Positions 33,801 through 47,500 of a stretch of DNA of 64,000 bases are shown here, in pieces. The stretch covers positions 38,767,430 through 38,831,429 of the forward strand of contig CM056588.1 in NCBI GenBank assembly GCA_029721435.1, read 5' to 3'. Position 1 is the first letter of the stretch. The number at the start of each line of letters is the position of its first letter. The notes under the pieces are model-generated. The model was not told the DNA's origin, did no database searches, and was given only the letters and a program-made list of their open reading frames with translations. Source of the stretch: Gymnothorax reevesii. Lineage: Eukaryota > Chordata > Actinopteri > Anguilliformes > Muraenidae. The position numbers and the translations under genes were made by a program.

Positions 33801-36800
33801 AGTCAAATTTAACTCCACTCACATTCCGCGGCCTGATACAGACTCGCTCATGCTCCATGTTCATCCCTGGAATGATCACACTCATTTTCCGTGGTCCTTT
33901 GAAACCCAAAACATTGGTTTCCTAAAACAAATAACAAACCAAAATAAAAGACATCCATATTTTTACAGCATTTTGTGTTTATTAATGCGCAGTTCCAACA
34001 CAAACAGACATGAGATGCGAGGTAAATATTGTCATACCAATTATGGTTTTGTGATTGCATATGGCATTTATATCAATATCAGTGTGAGATGTGAGGACTG
34101 AAATATAGATATTCACTGTATTAAATCAGGGCAGATGACCACCACAGTTGAATTATGATGCTTTTATTACCGTGATCAAACATCATTTCTCGCAAACCCA
34201 AACAGTCCAAATATTCAGGTACAGTCTGAAGATATTTGCTACCATAAGTGGAGGTGATTTTCATCATTAACAAAGACAATGGCCCAGTGTCAATAAAAAT
34301 ACTTCGTAAAATAGACTCATCATTATTTTAAAAAAGATTAATTTTCCATCAAAAATGGAATTTGGGAATCATTCATCCGTTCTAATCCGTTCTAAATCTT
34401 CCCCGGGTTGTAATTGCATTTGTGGGCACTAGATGTCACTCTCTGTCCAAGTAATTGAGTCCTCCTTGTCAAGCTCAGTTCAACTGCCGAAAAAAGCATC
34501 GGGAGACCATTTGTCAGCTGGCCCCTACATTCTGGCACTAAGGGGATTTTCTCGACTAATGGAAACTAACCAATTACATGAAGGTGAGTGTATGTGCTTA
34601 CGTAACATATAGCGGCTAATTCCTGGCGCAGGTTGCTAGCTTCCAGGCTGGAGGCGGTCTTGGAGGGATTGAGACCGCTGTCATACACGGTAAACTTGGT
34701 GCCCATGAGGTTTGACCTGTCAAAGAAACAGGAAACAGCACTAATCATCAGATTATGAGGGCTAAAAGCAGTCATTAATGTGTCCATTGGGAGGGGAATT
34801 AGCTGCCTGTCAGGCTAACTGGACATGAGTCACCTTCACCTTACCCCACGCAGGCATCATCTCGCAATCAATCTTGATGACTATAAGTGATGACCGGTCA
34901 CTGACTGTATCCCATAATTACCATAGGATAAACAATGCACTGACCAGAAATGACAGCCAACAGCTATAAGCAATATGCTATTCCTCAACTTACCACAAAA
35001 CATACAGCCATTAGCAATACATTCAGTTCAACTCACATCCCGGTAAACGGCACAGAGAAATGCAAAAATTTCATCTTACATTACAGCTTACTGTGCTTCA
35101 AAATACAAAAAGAGCAACCTATGTATATCACAGCAAATAGTATATAGCCACAGAGTTTACGTCAAGGCTATCAGAAAACAGGCTCAAGCCCTCATTGAAA
35201 TGAGAATCGATGAGTTGTGTCGCAAGACACTGATGTGTTTGAGTATTTTCCCAGAATGACACTGACTGGGTGTGACACAGCTAATTATCAAAGGCTGCAT
35301 ACCATGCATCAACCGTCTAACTACGGAGAGAAGGCAGTCTTTCGATCTTCCACAAAAGTTTTTAAAAGCTCTTAAGAAAAAGGTGATAAATTATGAACAG
35401 AGCATAACCAAATAAGCACGTTGAGCTTCAGAACTTGAGATTGCGCAAGCAAGATAGAGTGTGAGAAAGAAGGTATTAGAAGAACAGAGTGAGAGAAAGG
35501 GAGTGAGGAAGAAAGCAGCATGTTCCTTCATCTCGGTCGACTAAACCTTCTCACAAATGGGAAAATCAGAGCTTCATTCTCACCTCAATTTCCCAATAAA
35601 ACTCTCGCCGCCTCGCGATAGGTCCGTTGGGTCGATGGAGATGAGGTAATTTGAAGTTTTACTCTTCTTTCGTTTCCTGCCAGCCAACAGGAAAACCTGC
35701 AGCACACCAAAGATGATGCTCTGATGCCTGACTCCAGCACTGTTACCGTAACAATCACACAGTGCAAATTCCTGACATCACCAATGCACCAACTGCTAAA
35801 CCATAACTCGAGGCCTCGAGGTCATAGTATATAACTGGGACTCAGAACATGAGTGGTTCAAGGGTTTTTTTCATTAACCCACATTACTGCAAAGGGGACC
35901 TGCGTAGTGAATTGTCAATTGCTTTGTATGAAAGTGTCTGCTAAATTACACCAATATGGTAATCACATGATGAAACTTCCTTCCACTGGAGGGCATACCC
36001 ACAGAACCTTGTGGGAACAGGGTAAGAGTGAGGTGTAGGTCAATGCTTTTATTCAGTTCTTTGGACAGAATTTCGGAAGCTTGTTCTCGAAAACTTGAGA
36101 GGATAAACAGACTTGAGCTGAGTTAACTTGAACGCGGTCCCAATCCTGGACCCTGATTAGGATTGGAAGCTTGTTCAAATGAAATGACAATAAATACTTC
36201 TTAGAGAAAAGACTACCATTAACGTTCTTGCAGCATGATGAACACAAAATTGAAGTGCTTTTACTGATAAACATATGTCTGGGATTTTTGCACAGATGCA
36301 ACTTTACAATCCAGCAGCTTGCACATAAAGCAGAGGGCTTAAATACCTGTCACACGGTCATTAGGAGACAACCCTGTAACGTGATTCATCAAGGCAGGGA
36401 GAGACGCAAACCAATCACAACACTCATACAGCTGATAAACATGCAAGCTGCTGAATTGCGAAGAGACACTCTAGTAATTCACATGAGGGTTGAGACGGGC
36501 TTAAGCCCTCTCCACAAGAAGAATTACAAGTATAACAACAATCATAAATGCATATTTTTAAAAATTGTTGCTGGTCAAGGACAGCACTTGCAAAATTGAT
36601 GCGCAATATCATTTCTAGCAACATGAATGAGACAAAAATGGATGTATAGTTACAGTTCTTGGTCTGTATGGTCCTTTAGAGTAGTTGGATTACAGTTATC
36701 AAGCAGACACTGTCCAAAGCATCAGCCAATTCTCTCAGGCTGGTTTCTTTGACATTATCAGGGACCAACAGCTGCACTTACAGTATTGTGGCTGCACTGG

Positions 36801-39800
36801 ACCCTTCTGCGTTTTCTTGAACGACTAACTCTCTAAAACCTAGTCACACACCATAGCCACTGAGCTATGCATGTTCAGAAGAGCACAATGGAAATAATAT
36901 AGTCATATAATACTAGGCTGAAAGTGTCAATATTCATACTAAATTTTTCATAAAGTATATCTCTAAGTTTACTTACAGTATACCTCAAAGAATACTTTCA
37001 TTAACTACAAACTTTGAATGAAGTAAATCAGTACTGTACTTAAAGTTTACTACTCTAGCACTTAAAGTATACTTGAAATTATGGTGTTATAAACTTAAGA
37101 TGGGTCCATTTATTCCCAGAAAGTATTGAATTAGTACAGTTACAAGTATACTTTTAAAATACTTGGGAAAAATACTTGAAGTTCACTAATAAAAATGAAC
37201 TTGAGGTATACTTCTTTTTTTTGTCAGGGGTTGGCCGTCCCACATGATCAGGGTGGCCTGTACGAGACCCGTAGAGCCAGACCTTCTTGCCGTCCTCCCT
37301 CTCCATGTGCAGGTAGTAGGTGGGGTACATGCCCCGGTCCATCCCCTTCTTATCACGGGTGATCCTGCATTTCACTGTCACCCCCTGTGTGGCAGGCCTC
37401 AGGGCAAACTCATCCAGGTCCTCCACATCGATCACAGGGTCGCTGATCGGGGGGGTGCAAGCAGATGCCACGTCCTGGGGGACCATCATTAAGAGGGAAG
37501 GGGAACAGCATTGAGACTTACACAAAATTGACCGTTTAATTACAGGTTTAATTATAATGGCTTTATGAAGCGCCTATGGAAGGCAGCTTAATGCGCTCAG
37601 TAGTAAAAAATGAAAGCAACAGAACTCATAGAATCATAGGTAATTTTAGAAACATGAGAAGAGTGAGAAGGAAAAAGTGTTATTAATAGATATTGAAAAT
37701 GTTGAAAACTTGAAATATTAAAAATCATAAATAAAATAGGATACGAAAATGAGAACATAAAAAACGAAATTAAAAGCCAAATTGAAAAAGCCTCCTATTT
37801 TGAGCTGCTTCTTGAAATTGGTCTCTAGTTATTTTTGTTCCTTTATCCCCAAGTCGCCCATCTCACTCACCCCAGTCTCTCTCCCTACGTAGAATGAATT
37901 GAATTTAAGGTTTAAAAATGCTTGTTTTCAGCTGCTTTCAGAAACTGCAAATCAGTTCTATTTTCTTCCTTTATCCTCAAGTAACTCATCTAACTCACCC
38001 CAGTGCCCCCCTGACCCTGTTTTTCCACTGAAACGCTGCCATGATGCGTCATAAGGCCCCCCAGAGAGACACACAAGCCATTCAGTAAACAGAGAGACTC
38101 CATTTGCACATCAAATCAAAATGGGAGTTAAATAATATCAGAGAAGGAAAGGTCAGAAAATGGCCGCGCGAGGCGTCCTCAGCCTGTACCTTGCTGGATC
38201 TCTTACTGGCCGCGGAGCTGGGGCGAGTGTTGCTGTTAAGCTGGGAGGAGGTAGAACTGTCCTCATCTTCATCATCCTCTTCCTCATCAAAGTTCATACT
38301 GCTGGAAATGCCTTTAAAGAAGGTGAAAAAGCTTTGCGTTAAAATGTTCCGAGGGCCGGGGGTGAAAAAAAACCTCATTTACAGAATGCAGAGAACAGAA
38401 CATCTGAGTGGGCCGTGATGACTCTGTCAATCTCCTACTCCTGGCGCTCTGATTGAGACCGAGGCTGCATCTGAATTCTCTTAAATGGGCAGCTATTTTC
38501 CTTCCCTCTCCACCTTCCTTTGGCTCCCCCAGCAAGCATTACATAGATGAAGAGAGTTCTGAAATGTACTGAGACGTTTGAGAAAAATTGGATTTCCATT
38601 CCTTCAATACTTCATGAGCTCAGTTTGCGAAGATTATGAATGCAATTTATAGGAAAACTTTGGGATATGAATGACGTATGCATTTGCTACAGCTGCGAAC
38701 GACTGCATGCCATATTCAATCTTTCCTTTCTTTCGAGATTGATCCGGTGTTTCCTTGCTGAAAGGAAGCAATGAAGAAGAATGACCTCCTTTCTGTCCTG
38801 AAATGAGCAATTCGGGTGGTCCTTGTCATGGCTACCACCCTATTTATTCTCAGTCAATGTCTGTTGGTGAGAAAGGGTTCCTTGCTCTGTCAAAAATACT
38901 GTGCAGTGTTACCCTTGATACTGCTGTACTAGATCCCCACTGAGCCAATGAGTGAATATGCATGAGACGCACTTTGAATGCCACATGACACCTATATCTC
39001 TATTCATGCCAGTCTACACCTGGTGCTCCATACTTGAGTGTCCATATTCCATTGAGGATTCTGCATATTCACTCCCGAGAATGAGCACTAAACAATAAAA
39101 ACCACAATAAGCATTTTCACAAAACCTGTTGCGTAGGTTTATAAGTTCATACACATGCACATGCACATGCTACGGCGGAATGGCCACTAGGGTATTTGTC
39201 ACATTTTCATTTTTGCATACTCCTTAAACTGGCTTTAGTTCTTCATTACCAACAATTTGGCTGCATTGTTGCTGCTGATGGAAGAAATACAAAACAAAAA
39301 CCTCAAATTCACAGCAAAGACATGAGACTCTGTCAGCTGCACCTTTCCCTGAAGTCACATGGAGCAGCTAAGTTTGTCTACAGGCGGGCCATGTTCACCA
39401 ACAAAAAGGGCAGGACAAGAGGGCACTGAACACCCTCCGCAGTCACCACTGGGTCATAGTTCAAACGCCTGATCAGCGAGGACCATCTGTTCTGTGCTGC
39501 CCCATTACAGCACACAATTTCTGCTCCAGCTTTTCAAGATATCAGATATCTCATTTTCATTCAATTAGCCCCAAACAAAGAGTAGTATTTGATCTGTGTG
39601 GCGCTCCAGTTGCCCCAGGCTTTAACTACTTGGCTACAAATGAATGGCTGAGTAAATCAATATGGTCTTCTGTTTCTACATTTTCTACCTCAGTTTTACT
39701 CCCCAGAAAACCAGAGTGGAAAGAATGAAAGACATTTTGTTGAGTTATTGTGCATCTCAGTGGCAACTAGAGGCACTTGTAAAGTGCAAACCTCCGCCAA

Positions 39801-42519
39801 GGCAGCACAATCCAAATGTGCATGAGTGGGAGCAAAGTTGAGTTATCGTGTGTGATAGGATTTCAAGATGGCAGCCGTGGTGGCCATATTGTTTCACTGA
39901 TCGCGGTTAAAATCAATAGGGTCCATCCTTAATGTAAGAGCAATCCAACCATAAAACTTCAGGCAAATGCGTGCATTACTTTTTGACTTATCGCGTGTGA
40001 TAGGATTCCAACATGGCTGCCATGGTGGCCATATTGTTTTAGTGATCGCAGTGAAAATCAGTAGGGTCCATCCTTGATGTATTTTGTACATGACAGAGTT
40101 CCTAGGTATGATTCAAAAGAGACAATACATTCAGACCAGTGAAAAAGTATATGAGGATAACTGTTTGGACAAACATAACAAATGCTGATCCTTCTGTTCA
40201 TTTCTCAGGCAAGATTTGGAAACACTCATCCCTTAAAGGTGGAGTTTTTTTCATGTTACCACTTTTGCATTCAATGATAAAACATTTCTACCTGGATGGG
40301 AGTGGTCTCTTCCAGGAAAGCAATGGCTCAAGCCGCTCTGAGTTAAAATTCTCAACAAAGTAACTATTTAAGGTATCAGCAATATCCTTATTGTCATATA
40401 GCAGCAATCGTTCTTTATTCTTTATGCAGTTAACCTCCTCTTTGACTTTCCTTTTTCTACTACAGTACTGAAAAAAAGCACTTAGGATTAGTATTTGTCC
40501 CCTCTGCAATTAGTCTTTCATTCAGTCTGATAGCATTCCTCAGCTCTTTTTTGACCACAGCCCACATTTTACAGTATTCAACCTTAGTAATCTCATTGTT
40601 ATCCTTTATGTACATCTAAAAAAGATTCCTCTTTTCCCTCAAACTCCTGCAAATAGCTGTGGTCATCCACTGAGGGTTAAGTTTTCAACTTACTTTAGGA
40701 CCTTTTGAATCAAGTAAAACCCCCTTAAATCTTTCCTGCATCTCATTTACAGACTTACAGTCCAGGAGTGTCTCCCATTTTATTTTGCTTAGATATGAGC
40801 GATATGAGATATCGAGGCAGTGGCCCATCGGCCCGGTGCTTCACCCTGGTTTCTGTGGCATGAAGCAACTAGGAGTATTACTACTCCCCATGGATGGGAT
40901 GGTACTCGTACCAGCTCTTATTTGCTGGTACCCATTTATACACCTGGGTGGAGTGAGGTGTGGAGTGTGGGAGTGAAGTGTTTTGCCCACACACTGCGAA
41001 GGTCGTGGCCGGGGCTTGAACTCAGGACCTTGACAATCTCAAGTCAAGCCTACTTGACCACTGCGCAACCACGTCTCCCTAATATGAGGTATAACGCCCG
41101 GCAACCAAGCTTCGACACACAACCCACTGTATCTCCCCCTTCCTGATTGTGATGGGTGCATCTGTCGTCATGATACAGCCAGAAACACGAGATTCAAAGC
41201 CAAACTCAAACTACAGCCTTGGCCCCACTGTAGATGTATGCCCACTGCTGGACAGGGGAATTTAAGACCTCTGCTCCAGACAGGCACATCCAAACTGACG
41301 TCCCTGTGTAAATTTTGTTCCAGGATGACCAAAATATTGCTCATGAGAAACATTATCGTCAACCAAAGAACAGAAGATCTGCTGCGATGACCTCCTGAAA
41401 CCACGAAGCCTCAACAACCATACATCGTTCGCGGATTACAAAGCAATTTGAACAAGTAAAACCCTCTTCGGTGAGCAATTATTAGAGTGAAAGTGATTTT
41501 TAAATTACATAAAATTTACAAGGCAAAAACTATTTCAGTTTTTCTTGATAACATACAGTACATCTCTACAGATCCCTGCTCATATGCACGAAGGGCTTGA
41601 TAACACTAGCAAGCTAATTTTAGACAACTATAACATATGACATTTGTTAGCGCATTATGGAGACATCAGATCTGCTATTCACTGGCGGACTATTGTGACA
41701 TTCCCGGATGAGCATTATTTTGTTTATTCCGGAACAACACAGTGATGTCAGTTTGTGCAGATGTGAGACAGGAAGGTGAAAAGAGGCCAGTGGAGGTGGT
41801 GAGTATAGCATAGCATAGCATAGCATAGTGCTAACCTTTATGCTTCCCCTTTCCCTCCTTCCTGGTGCCACCCGTTTGCGGTGTGCCCCCTGTTTTTGGG
41901 GTGCTGCCTGTTTTCGGGGTGCTGATTGATTGGGGGGTGGAAGCTGTGCCCTTTTTGGCTGAATAGGGAGCTGGAGAGTCCATCTTTACCTCTTCCTGTT
42001 CAGCCTCTTGCACTGGGGTGGGGTGGGAAGGTGTAGGTCAGAGGTCCAGAGGGTTGTAGGTGGGTTAAGAAAACGCAGGAAGCAGAAGGTGGATAAAAGC
42101 AAATAGAAATGAAGGGAAGTGTCAAAAAGAGAGGAAAAGAAAGATGAAAGAGGAGGAAGGAAAGATTAGTAGAGTTACGGGACAACACTTTAGAGTAATC
42201 CTATCTTCACATGCATTCATTTCATATTAATGAGCATTGAAATAGAGTAGTGTTGCAATTACATGGAGAATTTTAAAGGCTTTATAATTAATGATCATCT
42301 TTTATTCATGCATCTTTCATGCTGACTGCAGTACACTCAGGAATCCGAACTGAGGTCAATATATCAGTTCTCCAAAACATATAACCATACAGTATTCATA
42401 ATAATTATAAGATGGTGATCCAATTATGGTCATGAATGCAGAATGAATGAGTTATGAAGATAGAGTTGTCGTAAAGCATTACCAGGTACAGAGACAAGTA
42501 GCCAAGGAGTTAGAGAAGG

Positions 42520-42550
<31 letters not shown>

Positions 42551-44311
42551 AGACAGACCGACCAGGGAAAGGCCAGAACTCACACCCCTACTCCACAGTC
42601 TGTAGAGATTCATTCATGAGCCATTACCTGTTATTTAGCAGGTCTGTTTGATCCAAAGCGACTCACAGTTCATTGAACCAGTAGTGTGGTGCAGGGTATA
42701 CACAGGTATACAGAGTATATCCCCCTCTTTCACTGTCGATGTACAATATCATCGCCTACACCTACCAGCTGAAAAGCCATTGAAATCCACTGGAGTATAT
42801 GCACTTCATCCTCAGTGATCTACCCGTGTGCCTAATATAGCATACCCACTTCTCCGGGGACCGCTATCCCACTGCGCTGAACTAAGCAAGGCCCCATCAC
42901 CAAAGTGAAGTAAAGGGCCTTGCCAAAGGGCCCAGCGGCTGTGCTGATCTTTCCTGGGGCCACATCAGGGCTCAAACCACAGGTTTGACTTGGCACATCA
43001 GCCCAGCCCAGCTGGGATTAGCGTTTCCAGTACAACTGGGCTATCTGCTTGAAGGTGTGTCTTTGAGTAGTGACACACTTATCTTGAGTCAAGGATGCTT
43101 AAATCAGTGGCCTCGTACACACTATCTACTATTGCATAGTGCAACAAAGCCATCTAACATGCAGGCTACTTGAGGGCAAATCCTGCGCACTTTGGCTCTA
43201 CCCACGAAGTAGTCCTTCTCGGGCGTGGCTTGGTGCTTTTCTCTGTTTTCCTGCCATCTCCTCCATCTCTCCAGTGTTTTCAAGAGCCGTAATTATGTGT
43301 TTTTCCTTGTGTTTTCCCCCGTGTTTTGTCTAATCTCTCAATTCCTTCCTTGTATTTTCTCCATTTCCCCTGTTCTGGCTGCATTTTGTCAATTGCCCAG
43401 TAATTGAAAGAAAAAAACCACCAATTTCCTCACAATAGTTTTCAACTCATCCACCTCTTGCTCTCTGTCTCAGTCTTTCCCTCGCTTTGGCCAAGGGAAC
43501 GTTTTTCTGTGACAGTGACAGAGGGGCCAACGTTATACCCTGACATGATTAACCCCCCAGCGAGCCACAGTGAGCATAAAGAGCTGAGAGATCATCTGCC
43601 AAAACACACTCAGCGTGAGGGCGCACCCTCTGCCCGCGTCTAATCAGCACTAAATTTGCGGCAGGCATGAAAATAGCAGCCTTCTAAGATTTAACCATGG
43701 GGAACAGAGGGGGAAATTAGGCCCTTCCTGCTGCTGTCATTTATTTGGCCTCTTTTTCTGTGAATCTGGGCGCGTTTCCTTCCAGCAGCTCAACAGGGGC
43801 CCCTGCTGCTGAGGACAGGGCTGGTGTTTTGGGCACGATATGGGCTGTAGCTCTGCGCTGTGAATGTTCTGCATAGACATGACTTTATATCCAGGGTCTG
43901 ATTCAGGAGGGCAGGCTCACCCTGGTAGACGGTGCAGCAGTTGCTCCTGAGGTAGGACTCCACGAGAGGCGCCTGTTCCTCCGACTGCTTGGTCCTGCGA
44001 GCGCGAGAGCGAGCGTCCATGTTGGATTGAACCATCTGAGGCTCCTGTCTCTTCTTCTTCTGTTTCTGATCCAGCAGAGCCCTCTGTAACACAGACGAGT
44101 ACACACACACACACCCACACACACACACTCACACACACGCACATACACACACACACACACACACTCAAACACACGCACATACACACACACACACACCCAC
44201 ACACACACACTCACACACACGCACATACACACGCACACCCACACACACACACTCACACACACGCACATACACACGCACACACACACACACACACACACGC
44301 ACATACACACA

Positions 44312-44358
<47 letters not shown>

Positions 44359-44377
44359 ACACGCACACACACACACA

Positions 44378-44410
<33 letters not shown>

Positions 44411-44489
44411 GCATGCTCACACAGGCGCATGCACAATATTGCTCAGGCACACAAGCACACACATGTACACAAATGTACAAAAATGCATG

Positions 44490-44524
<35 letters not shown>

Positions 44525-47500
44525 GTACAAACAGGGAAATAGATATAAGTGCTCATGCACACACAAATACATAGACACTCGCACACGCCCACAAGCACGC
44601 ACACACACACACACACACACACACAAATATTCTGTTATTCACATAAAGCATAGAATTGGCCTAATTAATCAAAACTGATCCCAGTTCCCCAGAGATACTC
44701 CTCTCTGGTCCAGTGCTCTGAAATTATTCTGATTCCATTTCCTCAGGCAAGTCTCCTCAGCTGAACTCCGAATCCTATTCAACACACTCCACTTAATGTG
44801 AGACCATCTCTGTTTAAAGACACACACATACAGCCCCCACACTCACATACACACGCTCACACACAGCATATCACTTATACAGAGGAGAGAACAGATGTCT
44901 GACTGCCTGTATCAGTGACTGCTGAACTGAAAGATGCCACCATAATGACCCTTCTCCTCAGTAGAAATACTCCACAACACTCCAAGATATAAGGAACTCA
45001 GTCATCTAGCGGTAATTTCACCTTCCCTCCACCTGTCAATCACTCCTCCAGGTGTGAAGAAATTCGACACCGCGGAAGGTGTCGCTGTGATGAGAGCGAT
45101 GCGGAGAGCGAAAGACGGGGCGGGAGAGTGAACACGCGACGGCAGCCTGCGTCAGCAGTTACATCACACACTCGCGGGCGTGAAAACCCTAGCGCACATG
45201 CCCATCACCTTTCACACACACTCGCTAAAAAAATACCTCAGAAATCAGAGCAGCCATTATAATTACAGCTGAGCAAGGCATACATTTTTTTGGCAAAATA
45301 AGAATTTCCTATATAGAGGTGAGTTATGCTACTGAACAGTCAGTTTATAAGGGTCTGTAAGGACTGGGTTGCTAACCTCTGTCAGGGGTAGGGAACCCTG
45401 GTCCCGGAGAGCCATTGCCCCTTATTTTTAGATATCGCTCATCTGTATGACACCTGATTCAGTTGATTCCCTCATGACTAAGCATATCCAATTATCAAAC
45501 CCAAGACAAGTTACAATCATTTGAACCAAGTGTTTTGCAGCAGAGCGATAACTGAAACATGCAGAGCGATGGCCCTTCAGGAGCAGGGTTCCCTGGCACT
45601 TAGACAAATGCAGACACATAAAGCCCAACAAATTCAATTCTACATTCTAAAATTTTTCACTCGAGATTTCAAAAGGCAACGCAGGTGTGCGCTGTAGTGT
45701 CAAGCGTCACATCGCAGATGGGGGTACTATAAAAGGCAGCAGCTGGGGTGCGTTCAATTTTAGATAACATTACCCAACAGACAATTTTGAACGAACTGTG
45801 AGCATGAGAACATTAGGCAACAGAGCCTCCAAGGAGACGGCGGGCAGCTAACATTCAACATGGCTGCAGATAAGAATGGTGCAACTCATGCCAAGGCATT
45901 CTCAGTGACTCTGGCTTGATTCACCTGCCATGTTGTCTGCTAAGGAAAACAATGTGTTCAGTAAAGTATATTAGGCCAACTAACTGCTGACGAAAACTGT
46001 AGGTTCAATGGAGTACATTAAGCTAACAATAATGTTAGCTGATGTTAGAGTGTTGTTGAATGCACTCTTGGGTGAAGCCCTCTTCTCCCTTTGAGCACTT
46101 TCCCTCCCTGCTTTTTTTTTTTTTTTTATTTCGGCATGATTGTATAATCGTTTCATGACAATTTCAACACAACACAACATGTATCATGTATCATGCCCGA
46201 AAGGGTCGCGGGAGAAGCGAAATCGCTTGTCAAAGTCCCGCCCCCAACTTCCAGAAAAACAGTTTGATTATGGTTAAGGTATCATAGGGATTATAAATCA
46301 CAGCAGAGCTAGTGTCCAGGTACACTACGATTTAAACGTCAGAAAATAAGATCGTAAGATTTATGAATATCATGAGAATTATAATTACAGAATAGGTGAG
46401 TGTCCATATAACTTTAGATTCAAATGCCACTCTTGATCCAATGCGACATTGCCCCGAAACCCCTTTCTTAATCATTTGGTTTGTTCCGGCTAATTTGGAG
46501 TAGATGAGAGGTATAATAATACCGGATCTTACACCTCCACAACTGACCTTGATCGCCCCCCTATGGACAGTAGTTTATTATATCCACTGTAATACATGAA
46601 TGCACCACCTTGAATTTGCTGTACATCAGCTTTGCATTACTGTTCATGGTCACATACGTACTTGTATAGGGCTTGTTTAAGCCCCAATTCTGCTTGTAGT
46701 GAGCGACTCGTATTGGGTGCAAACCTCAGGTTGACTTGTGAATGTATAGTTTCTCAGCATGGAGAATCCATCTATACACATAAACTGAACAGACTCACCT
46801 GGCGGTCCAACTTCTGCTGCCGAAGGGTACTGCTGTCATCCTCCAGGGCACTGCAGAGGGATAGAGGGAGAAAGAGGAAGTGAAAGACAGAGGAGGGAGA
46901 GAGAAAAAGAGAGGGATTAATGTGAGCTGGCAAAGTTCGACGTCATGCATCATACAGCATGTTTTCTTAAATTTATTCTGAACGCATCGCCAGTTAAGTC
47001 ACTGAAAGTGTGGGACTGAGAGTGAGATGGTTTGACAGTAAAAGTGTGTGAGAGCAGGCGGGGATGATGGTGAGAGTGAAAAAGTGTGACAATAAGTGAG
47101 TGAAAGAGTGACAATGCACACCAGTGAAAGTGATTGTTAGAAAGTGTGAGAGAGCTATAGTGACTGTGAGAGTGAAAATGTGATGTGTAATAGAAAGAGA
47201 GATAGTGAGGGAGTGACAGAGTGTATAAGCGAGAACATGGGATAGTGACAGTGTGATTGTCAGAGAGTGAGAGTATGAGAGTGAGTGTGAGATGGAGAGA
47301 GCGTGAGAGTGAGAAAGTGAGATAGTGACAGAGTGATAGTGAGATAGAGTGGGACAGTGAGAATGAAAGAGTGTGATGGCTACAGTCTGAGATAGGTAGA
47401 GAGTGAGAGAAGGAGAGTGGCTCACTCTGCTAATAAAGGGTGCTCACGCTCAGACAGCCAGAGGCCTTTCACTGACAAACAAACCCACCTTTCCCCCTTA

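Noticed and set aside
41168..41404. Candidate for the missing tub linker exon
   Set aside because: The peptide does not resemble TUB linker sequence and has no suitable phase 1 splice sites.
42640..43000. Another SINE in a tub intron
   Set aside because: Some phrases look repeat-like (GGGCCTTGCCAAAGGGCCCAG), but no convincing A or B box or ends could be placed.
43903..44626. Long minus-strand frames of alternating C and V residues
   Set aside because: Translations of the (TG)n microsatellite; only 43,921-44,083 is coding, in the tub frame.
46994..47425. 143-codon minus-strand HSLS-rich protein
   Set aside because: By-product of a GTGAGA-type repeat inside a tub intron.
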